Below are positions 8,670-17,115 of a DNA stretch of 64,000 nucleotides, in pieces (the first letter of the stretch is position 1; every line of letters begins with the position of its first letter). The DNA comes from Cohnella phaseoli (GTDB taxonomy: Bacteria > Bacillota > Bacilli > Paenibacillales > Paenibacillaceae): positions 28,505-92,504 of the forward strand of contig NZ_QRDZ01000040.1 in assembly GCF_003386235.1 (NCBI RefSeq), read 5' to 3'. The position numbers and the translations under genes are program-made. The notes under the pieces are model-generated. The model worked only from the letters and a program-made list of their open reading frames with translations, had not been told where the DNA came from and did no database searches.

Positions 8670-9563
8670 ATGAGCGCTTCATCAAAAGCGGAATACGGGA
8701 AGGCGATCAAGCCGCGTTCCTCCGGATGGAAAAAGGGCTGGCTCGCGGCAACGCGCAGCAAATCGGTGCTGATCGGCGGAATCATCGTCTGTCTCGTGCT
8801 TCTCGCCGGGCTGCTCGCACCGGTGCTGTCGACGCACGATCCGTACGAGATGGTCATGGGCGAACGTCTGGCCAAGCCGATGACGTCCGGTCATCTGCTC
8901 GGTACGGATCAGTTCGGCAGAGATCTGTATACGCGCATCTTGTACGGAGCCAAAGTGTCGCTTGAGGTCGGGATCGTTGCCGTCGGCCTGTCGCTTATCA
9001 TCGGCGTTACGCTCGGGCTGATCGCCGGCTACTACGGGGGCTGGGTCGATTCGTTAATCATGCGTATCGTGGATATCGTCCTGTCGTTCCCGGTTATTCT
9101 GCTAGCGATCGCTTTCGTGGCCGCGCTGGGGCCGGGCATCAATAACGTGATTATCGCGCTGGGACTCGTGTATTGGACGAATTACGCCCGTCTCGTCCGG
9201 GCCAACGTGCTCGTCGTCAAGGAAGCGGAGTACATTCAAGCGGCGCGTACGATCGGATCCAGCGATTTTCGCATTATTTTCTACAATATTTTGCCGAACT
9301 GTCTTGCTCCGATCATCGTTGTGGCGACGCTCGGACTTGGACAGGCGATCGTCGCCGAAGCGACGCTTAGCTTCCTCGGGCTCGGCATTCAGCCGCCGGA
9401 ATCGAGCTGGGGCTGGACGCTGGCGTTCGGGATGAAGTTTCTGAAGGATGCGCCGCATCTGTCGATCTATCCCGGGCTGGCGATTATGATTACCGTGCTC
9501 GGCTTTAATTTGCTCGGAGACGGCATTCGCGACTTGACGGATTCCAAGCTAAAGCGGAATTAA
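8670..9563 (+). CDS. peptide ABC transporter permease, DppC/OppC type
   Basis: A 297-residue permease partner. The N-terminal OppC_N-like segment is followed by LLGTDQFGRDLYTRILYGAK (about 75-94), a hallmark of DppC proteins, and by hydrophobic segments. The EAA loop appears as EAEYIQAARTIGSSDFRIIF (about 187-206). A GGAGGAG site precedes the ATG. It sits between DppB and a metallopeptidase-like gene, followed by the two ATPases, so the importer genes are one transcription unit interrupted by one enzyme gene. Confidence 0.92.
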   Translation: MSASSKAEYGKAIKPRSSGWKKGWLAATRSKSVLIGGIIVCLVLLAGLLAPVLSTHDPYEMVMGERLAKPMTSGHLLGTDQFGRDLYTRILYGAKVSLEVGIVAVGLSLIIGVTLGLIAGYYGGWVDSLIMRIVDIVLSFPVILLAIAFVAALGPGINNVIIALGLVYWTNYARLVRANVLVVKEAEYIQAARTIGSSDFRIIFYNILPNCLAPIIVVATLGLGQAIVAEATLSFLGLGIQPPESSWGWTLAFGMKFLKDAPHLSIYPGLAIMITVLGFNLLGDGIRDLTDSKLKRN

Positions 9564-9581
9564 ATAGAGGGGGGTTTGTTA

Positions 9582-10766
9582 ATGACGAGTATGGAGAAAA
9601 CCGATCACCGTTTGGCCGTGGAGTATACTCGTATTGTGCTCGGCATGGATCAGCTTTACCGTTCCAAGCTGGTAAAAACCGGGGAAGCTCTGTTCGACAA
9701 CGAAGGGCTGACGTACAGTTTATCCGATGAACATCCCATTACGTACAGCAACTGGTCCGACGTGAAGGAGGATTTGAACTATTTGCGCCTCCGCTATCTG
9801 GACATTGAGAATGAGGTGCGCCGTAACTATATGCAGCAGCAGATCGGCTCCGTGCTTTGTCTGGCCGACTGGTGTGCGGGAGTTCAACTGCCTTTTCGCG
9901 ATAAAGTAAGAGGGCTGCTGTACGTCAACGAGAATCCGCTCAGCCAGGCGGAACGCGGCGAACTGCATCGTCGGCTCGACGTCGCGCTTGCGGGTAGAGG
10001 GTATAAGGGGTCGCTTCATGAGAAGGTTCAGGCATGGGAGGCCGAACGGCGCGTCCCGGTCGCGGAGCTGGAGACGGTGCTGAAGGAGCTGCTGGCCGTG
10101 GCGAAACAGCGGGTCGTCGATCGAATGTTTCCGCAGATGGCCGATGTCGAGGTCGTTCCGGAGATCGTTCACGATTTCCCTTTTAACGCCTATTGCGACT
10201 ATGTGAACGGCAAAATGTATTTGAACGGCGATATTCCTTTCACTTATGAAGGGCTGAAGCATTTGGTTACTCACGAGTGCTTTCCGGGTCATACGACTCA
10301 TATGCGTTTCCGGGAGTTGGGCATGCAGTCCGGAGATATACCGATCGATGCCAGCATGGTCGTCGTCAATACCGCAAGCAGCTCGGTATTCGAGGGAATT
10401 GCCGACAACGGGATTTATTTCATCGATTGGCTGGAGACCGAGGACGATCATATTTATCAAATCTATCAGCAAATTCGCTCGACCTCGGGGATGAACGCCG
10501 CGCACATGCTGCATGCGGAGCGCAAACCCGAGCAAGAGGTGGCGCAATTTCTGGCCGAGTACGCGTTCGGCGAAGAGAACTGGATCGCTTCCCGGCTCCG
10601 TTTCTTTACCCATCCGCTGCGTTCGCCGTTTATTTATACGTATTGGCGCGGCAACGAAGCGGTTAAGCAAGTATACGAACGAGTGGCGCCGGAAGATCGG
10701 CAGCGGTTCTTCCAGTTTATTTATTCGAGGATGCTGTCTGCGGACACGGTAAAACAATTTGTGTAA
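9582..10766 (+). CDS. DUF885-like putative zinc metallopeptidase
   Basis: A 394-residue protein with the motif HECFPGH (His231, Glu232, His237), the same spacing as the HE-x-x-PGH motif of DUF885 proteins, which are considered zinc carboxypeptidase-like. A downstream VFEGIADNG (Glu271) is a candidate third ligand. No signal peptide is seen, so it should act in the cytoplasm. I start it at the ATG 7 nt after a GGGGGG run; a TTG two codons upstream is possible. It lies inside the peptide importer operon, between permease and ATPase genes, and most likely trims imported peptides. The family link rests on the motif and length only. Confidence 0.68.
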   Translation: MTSMEKTDHRLAVEYTRIVLGMDQLYRSKLVKTGEALFDNEGLTYSLSDEHPITYSNWSDVKEDLNYLRLRYLDIENEVRRNYMQQQIGSVLCLADWCAGVQLPFRDKVRGLLYVNENPLSQAERGELHRRLDVALAGRGYKGSLHEKVQAWEAERRVPVAELETVLKELLAVAKQRVVDRMFPQMADVEVVPEIVHDFPFNAYCDYVNGKMYLNGDIPFTYEGLKHLVTHECFPGHTTHMRFRELGMQSGDIPIDASMVVVNTASSSVFEGIADNGIYFIDWLETEDDHIYQIYQQIRSTSGMNAAHMLHAERKPEQEVAQFLAEYAFGEENWIASRLRFFTHPLRSPFIYTYWRGNEAVKQVYERVAPEDRQRFFQFIYSRMLSADTVKQFV

Positions 10767-10795
10767 GGGCACCGGCCCAAGAAGAGGGAGATGAC

Positions 10796-11803
10796 ATGGA
10801 CGATCGATATTTGCTGGAGGTTAACGGCCTGACGACCACGTTCCAATCCCGCGATCATACCTTCAATGCGACCGACGGCATCTCCTTTGCGATCCGCAAG
10901 GGCGAGACGCTGGGCATCGTCGGCGAATCCGGCTGCGGCAAAAGCGTAACCTCCTTGTCTATCATGGGGCTGATCAAGTCGCCCGGGAAAATCACGAAGG
11001 GCGAAATCAAATTCAAAGGCAGAGACTTGCTCAAGGTGAGCAAGCGGGAGCTTCGCGTCTTACGCGGCAACGAAATCGCAATGATCTTTCAAGAGCCGAT
11101 GACGTCGCTTAATCCGGTATATACGATCGGCAACCAGATCGGGGAAGCGCTGAAAATTCACAAGAAGGCTTCCGGCAAAGCGCTGAAAGCACGAGTAATC
11201 GAGCTCCTGCAGATGGTCGGCATTCCGCGGGCGGAGGAAATCGCCGGCGACTATCCGCATCAGTTATCCGGAGGCATGCGACAGCGGGTCATGATCGCCA
11301 TGGCGATGGCCTGCCAGCCGGAGCTGATGATCGCGGACGAGCCGACGACCGCTCTCGATGTGACGATTCAGGCGCAAATTCTTCAGCTGATGAAGGATTT
11401 GCAGAAGCAGAACAATATGTCGATGATGCTTATCACGCACGATCTGGCCGTCGTATCCGAAGTTTGCGACCATGTCATCGTCATGTACGCCGGCAAAATC
11501 GTCGAGCAGGGCCTGGTGCGGGATATTCTCGATTCGCCGCGCCATCCATATACGCAAGGGCTGCTCAACTCGCTGCCCAAGAGCGCGGGCAGCGAACGAC
11601 GACTGAACTACATTCCCGGATATGTACCGCCTCCATCGCAGTGGGGCCAAGGCTGCCGCTTCGTCGATCGCTGTCCGCACGCGATGGACAAGTGCCGCGA
11701 GCAGCTGCCGCCGCTGTTCCCAATAGACGAAGCGGGCAGAGCTGCGGCTTGCTGGCTTGTAGAGAAAGGAGGACAAGCGCTTGTTGGATCATCTATTGGA
11801 TAA
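10796..11803 (+). CDS. peptide ABC transporter ATPase, DppD/OppD type
   Basis: A 335-residue ATP-binding subunit. Walker A is GESGCGKS (43-50), the Q-loop is IFQEPMTSLNP, the signature is LSGGMRQR (about 157-164), Walker B is LMIADEPTTALD, and the H-loop is LITHDLAVV. The C-terminal oligopeptide-type extension contains the cysteine cluster GCRFVDRCPHAMDKC. It powers uptake together with the next gene. The two ATPase genes overlap by 23 nt, suggesting coupled translation and equal amounts. Confidence 0.94.
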   Translation: MDDRYLLEVNGLTTTFQSRDHTFNATDGISFAIRKGETLGIVGESGCGKSVTSLSIMGLIKSPGKITKGEIKFKGRDLLKVSKRELRVLRGNEIAMIFQEPMTSLNPVYTIGNQIGEALKIHKKASGKALKARVIELLQMVGIPRAEEIAGDYPHQLSGGMRQRVMIAMAMACQPELMIADEPTTALDVTIQAQILQLMKDLQKQNNMSMMLITHDLAVVSEVCDHVIVMYAGKIVEQGLVRDILDSPRHPYTQGLLNSLPKSAGSERRLNYIPGYVPPPSQWGQGCRFVDRCPHAMDKCREQLPPLFPIDEAGRAAACWLVEKGGQALVGSSIG

Positions 11804-12785
11804 AACCGACGAGGCTGATGACGCCATTCTGGAAGTCGACGGGTTGAAAAAATATTTTCCGATCAGGCGCGGCGTGTTCTCCAGGCCGAAGGGGCATGTG
11901 AAAGCGGTGGACGGCGTCAGCTTTAAGGTTCGTCGCGGCGAGACGCTGGGCATCGTCGGCGAGAGCGGCTGCGGCAAATCCACCGTGGCGCGGCTGATTA
12001 TTCGCCTGCTGCAGGCGACGGAAGGCTCGGTCCGTCTGGACGGGCGCGACATTCATGCGCAGTCGCCCGCCGAACTGAGGGCGATGCGTCGCGACGTTCA
12101 GATGATTTTCCAGGACCCGTATTCGTCGCTTAACCCCAGATGGACGATCGGACGCACGTTGGCCGAGCCGATGAAAATCTACGGAATCGGAAGTAAGCGA
12201 GAGCAAATCGAGCGGGTCGCTTCGTTGCTCGACAACGTCGGCTTGAACCCAAGCTACGCTTCTCGGTATCCACATGAGTTCAGCGGCGGTCAAAGGCAGC
12301 GGATCGGCATCGCACGGGCGCTTGTCCTAAATCCGAAGGTGATTATCGCCGATGAGCCGGTGTCCGCACTCGATATTTCCATCCAAGCGCAGGTGATCAA
12401 CCTGATGCAGGACTTGCAGGAGCAGTACCGGCTGACGTATCTGTTCATCTCTCACGATCTATCGGTCGTCGAGCATATTTCCGATCGCGTCGCCGTGATG
12501 TACCTTGGACGCGTCGTCGAGCTCGCGAGCAAGGAGCAGTTGTTCCGTTCGCCGAAGCACCCGTATACGGGTGCGCTGATGTCGGCGGCACCGGAGGTGC
12601 GCGGCGCAGAGGGGGCGAAGAGGGAGCGCATCATTTTGCGCGGCGACGTGCCGAGTCCGGCGAATCCGCCGTCCGGGTGCACGTTCCATACGCGCTGTCC
12701 AAGCTGCATGGACATCTGCAAAACCGTCGCTCCGGCGTTGAAGGAAGTCGAGCCGGGCCAACGGGTTTCATGCCATCTGTATTAA
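11781..12785 (+). CDS. peptide ABC transporter ATPase, DppF/OppF type
   Basis: A 334-residue ATPase, the partner of the preceding DppD-like subunit. Walker A is GESGCGKS (60-67), the Q-loop is IFQDPYSSLNPRW, the signature is FSGGQRQR, Walker B is VIIADEPVSALD and the H-loop is FISHDLSVV. A C-terminal cysteine cluster (GCTFHTRCPSCMDIC) ends the protein. The TTG start lies inside the upstream gene and has AAAGGAGG 8 nt before it. This is the last gene of the peptide operon; a hairpin follows. Confidence 0.93.
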   Translation: MLDHLLDKTDEADDAILEVDGLKKYFPIRRGVFSRPKGHVKAVDGVSFKVRRGETLGIVGESGCGKSTVARLIIRLLQATEGSVRLDGRDIHAQSPAELRAMRRDVQMIFQDPYSSLNPRWTIGRTLAEPMKIYGIGSKREQIERVASLLDNVGLNPSYASRYPHEFSGGQRQRIGIARALVLNPKVIIADEPVSALDISIQAQVINLMQDLQEQYRLTYLFISHDLSVVEHISDRVAVMYLGRVVELASKEQLFRSPKHPYTGALMSAAPEVRGAEGAKRERIILRGDVPSPANPPSGCTFHTRCPSCMDICKTVAPALKEVEPGQRVSCHLY

Positions 12786-12813
12786 GCGCAGGCGTCTCGC
12801 AGAATATCCCGAT

Positions 12814-12857
12814 AAATCGCCCCATTTTCCGCTTGGACGCGGCAATCGGGGCGATTT
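12814..12857 (+). terminator. stem-loop after the peptide operon
   Basis: A perfect 10-bp inverted repeat, AAATCGCCCC and GGGGCGATTT, encloses an inner CCGC/GCGG stem. It starts 29 nt after the dppF-like stop. There is no T-run beyond the arm itself, so termination efficiency is uncertain; it may instead protect the mRNA end. Confidence 0.5.
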
Positions 12858-12916
12858 AACGTATAAGTGCCGCAATTTTGTGGAGCGCTGTGTCTGTTTT
12901 GTAGGATTGATCGTAC
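12851..12916 (+). repeat. dispersed intergenic repeat, copy 1
   Basis: This 66-bp stretch aligns without gaps to a stretch near the right end of the window (63844-63909), with 46 of the first 64 positions identical. Shared blocks include CGTATAA, ATTTTGT, GTCT-n-TTTT and ATCGT. Both lie just downstream of a gene end and a hairpin. The 353-bp gap between the dppF-like gene and the GT-C-like gene holds only this, a second related element and the terminator-like hairpin. Confidence 0.55.
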
Positions 12917-12950
12917 AAAGATACGGCGTTGGAGCGGCCGGAGCGGCGGA

Positions 12951-13010
12951 TTGTGTGATAAATCGTACAAGTTGGCCTCAAATAGACGATGAGAGCCGAA
13001 CTTTGTACGA
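12951..13010. repeat. related repeat element forming a hairpin
   Basis: The segment begins with TTGTGTGATAAATCGTACAA, which matches 18 of 20 bases at 63840-63859. From it, TCGTACAA-GTTGGC (12963-12976) pairs with GCCGAAC-TTTGTACGA (12995-13010), giving a long near-perfect stem with an 18-nt loop. The motif ATCGTACAA also occurs once in copy 1, so the element seems to be built from this palindromic unit. Confidence 0.5.
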
Positions 13011-13138
13011 AATTCCATATAAAGTTGGCGAGCGGCGACTAACGGCCCTAACCGGGTCCTCAACTGGGCCGAAGCCCGCGCAGTCAAGCTGTCTAACGGG
13101 AGTCGGGATCGACAATCGCCAATACGAACATCATTTCG

Positions 13139-14584
13139 TCACCGTCTTGGGATAACGAACACGCTGCCGTACGTGCCTTTGAAAGACGGCTCTCCGAACG
13201 CCTCGACCCAGCCGTCGTACAGCTTCCAGGAGGAATCGCTGCGAACGATCACGTAGTCGGGCTTGTCATAGGAGACAATTTCCGGCAAGTAGACCGAGAA
13301 GCCGTGCATCGAGCGCTCGAATGCGGTCCAGCCTAACGTTCCTTTGGACTGTTCAGTAATAAAAGGGTCCTGTCTGCCGTCGGTCAAAATGTCGCCGCCC
13401 CGGAACATGACGTAGCCGGAAGTACCGTAGGTGGACAGCACTCTCGGCCGCTTGCCTTCGGGCTTGCGCTCCATAATGTAATTCATCTCTTCGACCGGGT
13501 AATTCTTCGCGTCAATCTGCGGCGTCCTGACGAATACGTAAGCGCTGTTGACGGCGAGTCCAACCGCCAAGCAGAGCAGAATGGCAGGCATGCGAAGCTG
13601 CGAACGCCACGAACGCAGCCATGGCGGAGCCGCATCCAGAGCGGCCGCGGCGAAATAAGGAATAAGCAGCCACATGAACAGATTTTGCTTAAAATTTGCG
13701 ATGCCCAAGTAGAGGATGCCGGCAGCCAGAAAGAAACGGAAAGGCTTGCCGCGCAGCGCGAAGGGCAGCGTTAACACAAAAAACAGCAGCAACAGCATGA
13801 TCGGCAAGCTGTCCAGCTTGTTGAACTGAAGCGGCTGCCATTCATTAATGAGCATATTAAAGTCGTTCTTCGTCACGGTCAGAATGAAGAACAGACTTTT
13901 GAGACCTCCCGGATTTAGCAGCCCGACTAACCAGACGCCCAGAAACGCCAACATCCGCGGTTTATTCAGCTGTTTGTTCAGCAGCGACTCCAAAAGCGCC
14001 ATACCTGTGAACACGGCGATGACAAGCCAGACGCCCGTATGAATATTTGCAATGAGCAGGGATAGGGCGATCAAGGCGGCAGCAGGCTTCCAGCCGACAC
14101 GCAGCTGAAATTCCCGCAAATAGACGACAAACCAGACGATCAGCCCGGCGGAGATCATCTGCGGCCTGATTTTGAAATAGCCGTAATAAATCCAGCAGGC
14201 GATAAGCAGCACGAACAGGAGCAGCAATGGATGCTCCTCCTCCATGCCCAACTCCTTGCGCGATATGCGGGCAAGACGAAGCAGCCCCGGTATAAGCAGC
14301 AGCAGACTAAGCGCGGTCAGCAAATAAGCGCCGGGCCAGCCGAACGCCTGATAGGACAACGCCACTAGAATCTGAAAGCCGAACTCATGCGGAATGTAGG
14401 GCAGCTTGTCCTCGTAGAACGTATGTATGGCGTGATAGAGCACCTGTTTGTGCTCAAGCATATAGCTTCCCAATTCGATATGCCAGAACGTGTCCGGATC
14501 GTTAAAAGCGTATTTGGGCAGCATGAGCAGCACGACGGCGATGACGACGATACCGTAGATAATCGGAAGTTTGGATGATTTCAT
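13139..14584 (-). CDS. polytopic membrane protein, GT-C glycosyltransferase-like
   Basis: A 481-residue membrane protein with roughly ten hydrophobic segments. After the first segment it carries NDPDTFWHIELGSYMLEH (about 28-45) and, further on, YIPHEFGFQILVAL. A DPD-x-(F/W)WH motif in the first outer loop followed by a second conserved His loop is typical of an uncharacterised GT-C-like membrane family thought to use lipid-linked sugars. The last 100 residues (from about 380) are soluble and lack hydrophobic segments. No clear ribosome site precedes the ATG, so the start is less sure. It is alone on its strand, divergent from the cupin gene. The glycosyltransferase role is inferred from topology and motif only. 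Confidence 0.6.
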   Translation of the reverse strand: MKSSKLPIIYGIVVIAVVLLMLPKYAFNDPDTFWHIELGSYMLEHKQVLYHAIHTFYEDKLPYIPHEFGFQILVALSYQAFGWPGAYLLTALSLLLLIPGLLRLARISRKELGMEEEHPLLLLFVLLIACWIYYGYFKIRPQMISAGLIVWFVVYLREFQLRVGWKPAAALIALSLLIANIHTGVWLVIAVFTGMALLESLLNKQLNKPRMLAFLGVWLVGLLNPGGLKSLFFILTVTKNDFNMLINEWQPLQFNKLDSLPIMLLLLFFVLTLPFALRGKPFRFFLAAGILYLGIANFKQNLFMWLLIPYFAAAALDAAPPWLRSWRSQLRMPAILLCLAVGLAVNSAYVFVRTPQIDAKNYPVEEMNYIMERKPEGKRPRVLSTYGTSGYVMFRGGDILTDGRQDPFITEQSKGTLGWTAFERSMHGFSVYLPEIVSYDKPDYVIVRSDSSWKLYDGWVEAFGEPSFKGTYGSVFVIPRR

Positions 14585-14730
14585 ATAAGTTATTAAAACA
14601 TAGTTTGCGGATGAAAAGAAACTTTTCGATCGTCAGAATGATGGATATGACCTGGAGCATCGCTGCCCGGCAAGCACCATAACGTTCCATAGGCATAAGA
14701 TGGTTTATCAACCTATGGAGGTTAGTAAGG

Positions 14731-15312
14731 ATGTACTATAGTTACCCGATAACTTATGTCGTCTATCCCGGGGGCTACTCCGCCGCTTATGGTCCGAGGC
14801 AGCAGGCGCTGGCGGGTTCGCCGCCAGATTATTCATTGCTCAGACGCAATAGGGGCTACGGCTATGATTACAGGAACGGATACGTTTCTGCGGATGAACG
14901 GAGAGCGAGACTTCAGGATCAAGGGCCCAATCCGTTTGTGCTGGATATTGACGAAGCGACCGAGGATAATCAAACCTTCCGTACGGCAATCTGGACCGGG
15001 GAGCATTTGCAAGTGACCTTGATGAGCATCCCGGTCGGCAGCGATATCGGTCTGGAGGTTCATCCGAAGACGGATCAGTTTATTCGCGTGGAAGAGGGTC
15101 AAGGCTTGGTGCAAATGGGGAAAAGTCCCGAGCAATTGGACTATACGGCCAACGTCGATGACGGGTATGCGATCATGGTCCCGGCGGGAACGTGGCACAA
15201 CGTTACGAATACGGGCGGCAAACCGCTTAAGGTGTACTCGATCTATGCGCCGCCGGAGCATCCGCGCGGCACGGTTCATCTTACCAAAGCGGATGCCATG
15301 GCGTCTGAATAA
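14731..15312 (+). CDS. cupin-domain protein
   Basis: A 193-residue protein. The first 60 residues are rich in Tyr, Gly and Arg (MYYSYPITYVVYPGGY at the start), unlike the cupin core that follows (about 70-180). The core shows LEVHPKTDQFIRVEEG and VPAGTWHNVTN, the two metal-binding cupin motifs, and ends in YAPPEHPRGTVH. Close relatives with this core are common in Bacillus-group genomes. The Tyr/Gly-rich head looks like spore-coat or surface-protein sequence, but that is only a resemblance. GGAGG lies 9 nt before the ATG. Ligand and function unknown. Confidence 0.78.
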   Translation: MYYSYPITYVVYPGGYSAAYGPRQQALAGSPPDYSLLRRNRGYGYDYRNGYVSADERRARLQDQGPNPFVLDIDEATEDNQTFRTAIWTGEHLQVTLMSIPVGSDIGLEVHPKTDQFIRVEEGQGLVQMGKSPEQLDYTANVDDGYAIMVPAGTWHNVTNTGGKPLKVYSIYAPPEHPRGTVHLTKADAMASE

Positions 15313-15322
15313 GTCTAAAGAA

Positions 15323-15391
15323 GCGAAGTTAAAAAAGCGTCGATCTCCCAAAGCCCGACGGCTGAAGGCGATCGATGTTTTTTAACTTCGC
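15323..15391. terminator. bidirectional terminator between cupin and GNAT genes
   Basis: Two arms of about 22 nt pair almost perfectly: the left begins GCGAAGTTAAAAAA and ends near CGATC; the right starts GATCGATG and ends TTTTTTAACTTCGC. The A-run and T-run inside the arms give a terminator shape on both strands, matching the convergent genes on each side. Confidence 0.75.
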
Positions 15392-15418
15392 GGATATACG
15401 ATGTGCGTACAGCCTCAA

Positions 15419-16411
15419 TCAAAGCGTACGGATCATTTCGAAGTTGCCCGGCTCCGCACGAAAGCCGAGCAAATCGCGATTGATTCGCAGCATCGGAGCG
15501 TTCATGGAATAGTTATTCGTCCGCAGATAGGCAACCCGGCTAGTCTGAGCCGTACGCACGCCGAGCAGCTTCAAGGCCAACGCTATTCTGCGCCCTCGGT
15601 ATTCCGGCAGCACGGCGGTGTACTGATGGTACATGGCTTGCGTTTGTTCATTGTACTGAAGAGCCACGACTCCGACGTAGCGATCTCCGTCCTTGGCGAT
15701 GTGAATCCATTCCGGCCGTATGCCGGGCAGCTGAAGGTTCCATTTCTTCCATTCTTCGAACCAAGGATAATCGCCTACGAAGCCGGGAATGTCGGGATGA
15801 GTCGTTTTATACAACTCATGGAGCTTACGCTCGTTCTCTTCGCCGGGTTCCTCCGCCAACGTAACGAAACGAATGCCGCCGCGTTCTGCATCGGCGATCG
15901 ACTCGCTCAAAGCTTCTTCAATTGTGTAGGCCTCCAAATCCAATACGGATTCAAAGGAATGCCGTCCTTTGACATAGCCTCGCCGCTGCGCGAACGCGAT
16001 GGACGCTTCGTCCGATTCTCGCAAATAATCGACAAGGCGCGAGGCTTTAACTTCGCGTGCCCAGTTCATCAGTTCAGCGTACAGGGCGCCGCCGATTCCG
16101 TTGCGCCGCGCGTCCGTGTGTACGACGACCGTATGACCCAGCGACCCGGGTTCGTTCCATGGCGCTCTCCAGACGATCGCGTAGCCGACAACCTGGCCGT
16201 GCTCGTTTTCCGCCACCCACTTGGGCCGATCCCAGCCCATCAGCTTGCCGTCCTCATTGTAATGGAGCTGTCCGGGAGGAATCTTTTCTTCGTCCGCCTG
16301 AAGCTCTTGGGCTGTGGTCGGCTCCGACCAGATCAGATTGAGCAGAGGCGCTACAGCCGGATAATCGTCCGGGTGACGCAATTTTCTGATTAAGAAATGA
16401 ATAAACCCCAA
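15419..16411 (-). CDS. GNAT acetyltransferase with two GNAT domains
   Basis: A 330-residue protein with tandem acetyl-CoA-dependent acetyltransferase domains. The first (about 8-160) has the acetyl-CoA loop RRNGIGGALYAE and then a FAQRRGYV end; the second (about 180-330) has YRGRRIALALKL and TNNYSMNAPMLRINRDLLGF. The N-terminal start is unclear: the TTG used directly touches a GGGAGG site, so the real start may lie a few codons later. Tandem-GNAT proteins act on small amines or antibiotics in some cases; no substrate can be named here. It is monocistronic and convergent with the cupin gene. Confidence 0.85.
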   Translation of the reverse strand: MGFIHFLIRKLRHPDDYPAVAPLLNLIWSEPTTAQELQADEEKIPPGQLHYNEDGKLMGWDRPKWVAENEHGQVVGYAIVWRAPWNEPGSLGHTVVVHTDARRNGIGGALYAELMNWAREVKASRLVDYLRESDEASIAFAQRRGYVKGRHSFESVLDLEAYTIEEALSESIADAERGGIRFVTLAEEPGEENERKLHELYKTTHPDIPGFVGDYPWFEEWKKWNLQLPGIRPEWIHIAKDGDRYVGVVALQYNEQTQAMYHQYTAVLPEYRGRRIALALKLLGVRTAQTSRVAYLRTNNYSMNAPMLRINRDLLGFRAEPGNFEMIRTL

Positions 16412-16536
16412 CCTCCCGTTCCTATTATTTCCTTATTATCGCATTACTTTCTCTTCATTTCGCGGTAGAGTTTGACTATAAACAAATACACTTGAATTTT
16501 AGCAGCTGGCGGTTGCGGCAATTTTGATTTTTACAC

Positions 16537-16567
16537 TTGCACGTTACGTTACGTAAGGTTTTATAAT
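16537..16567 (+). promoter_or_regulatory. MerR-type promoter with 19-bp spacer and palindromic operator
   Basis: TTGCAC and a perfect TATAAT are separated by 19 bp, the over-long spacing typical of MerR-activated promoters. Within the spacer lies the perfect 13-bp palindrome TTACGT-T-ACGTAA (16544-16556). It precedes the MerR gene itself by 45 bp, so the regulator probably controls its own operon. Confidence 0.8.
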
Positions 16568-16611
16568 GAAGCTACCGGTACTTCGCTAGCGCCCAAGAAC
16601 GGAGTTGATTC

Positions 16612-17103
16612 ATGACCAAGCTATGGAAAGTCGGCGACCTCGCCAAACTGACGGGACTTACGGTGCGAACTTTACGGTTTTACGATCAGATCGGTTTGTT
16701 TTCCCCGTCCGCTCAGACCGAATCCGGCCACAGGCTATATGGAGAATCGGACTTGTCGAGGCTGCATCAGATTTTGGCGCTGAAGGAGCTGGGGCTATCG
16801 CTGGAAGAAGTAAGATCGGTTTTGAATGGCGGACAAGTCAGTCCTCTGGCCATCTTGGAGCTGCAGATGGAACGTCTTCGGGAGCAAATCAGACACCATG
16901 AGAATCGTCTGGACCTGCTTAGACACGTTTCCAAGTCGGTACAGAGAGAGGAACGGCTGTCGGCCGAGGATTTTGCAAGCTTGCTGCAGGCGATGAAAAC
17001 GGAATTCGAGAAGCCGGTCTTCGAGCGGCGTTCGAGCTGGGAGCGGCATCTGGATCGATTGGGAGAGACGCTTGCCGAGGAAAATGAAAATCAAGAACCC
17101 TGA
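16612..17103 (+). CDS. MerR family transcriptional regulator
   Basis: A 163-residue regulator. The winged helix occupies about 4-72 (WKVGDLAKLTGLTVRTLRFY, then GHRLYGESDLSRLHQI), followed by a long antiparallel coiled-coil helix (about 80-120). The C-terminal tail is short and lacks the cysteines of metal sensors and a large drug-binding domain. SD cGGAGt lies 8 nt before the ATG. It forms an operon with two SRPBCC-fold genes, which may bind the signal molecule. The promoter just upstream has the classic 19-bp spacer. Confidence 0.92.
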   Translation: MTKLWKVGDLAKLTGLTVRTLRFYDQIGLFSPSAQTESGHRLYGESDLSRLHQILALKELGLSLEEVRSVLNGGQVSPLAILELQMERLREQIRHHENRLDLLRHVSKSVQREERLSAEDFASLLQAMKTEFEKPVFERRSSWERHLDRLGETLAEENENQEP

Positions 17104-17115
17104 GGAGGAACTATC

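Noticed and set aside
12880..13155. 91-codon open frame on the plus strand between the dppF-like and GT-C-like genes
   Set aside because: It spans the repeat elements and overlaps the end of the membrane-protein gene, has no ribosome site and a composition unlike a protein.
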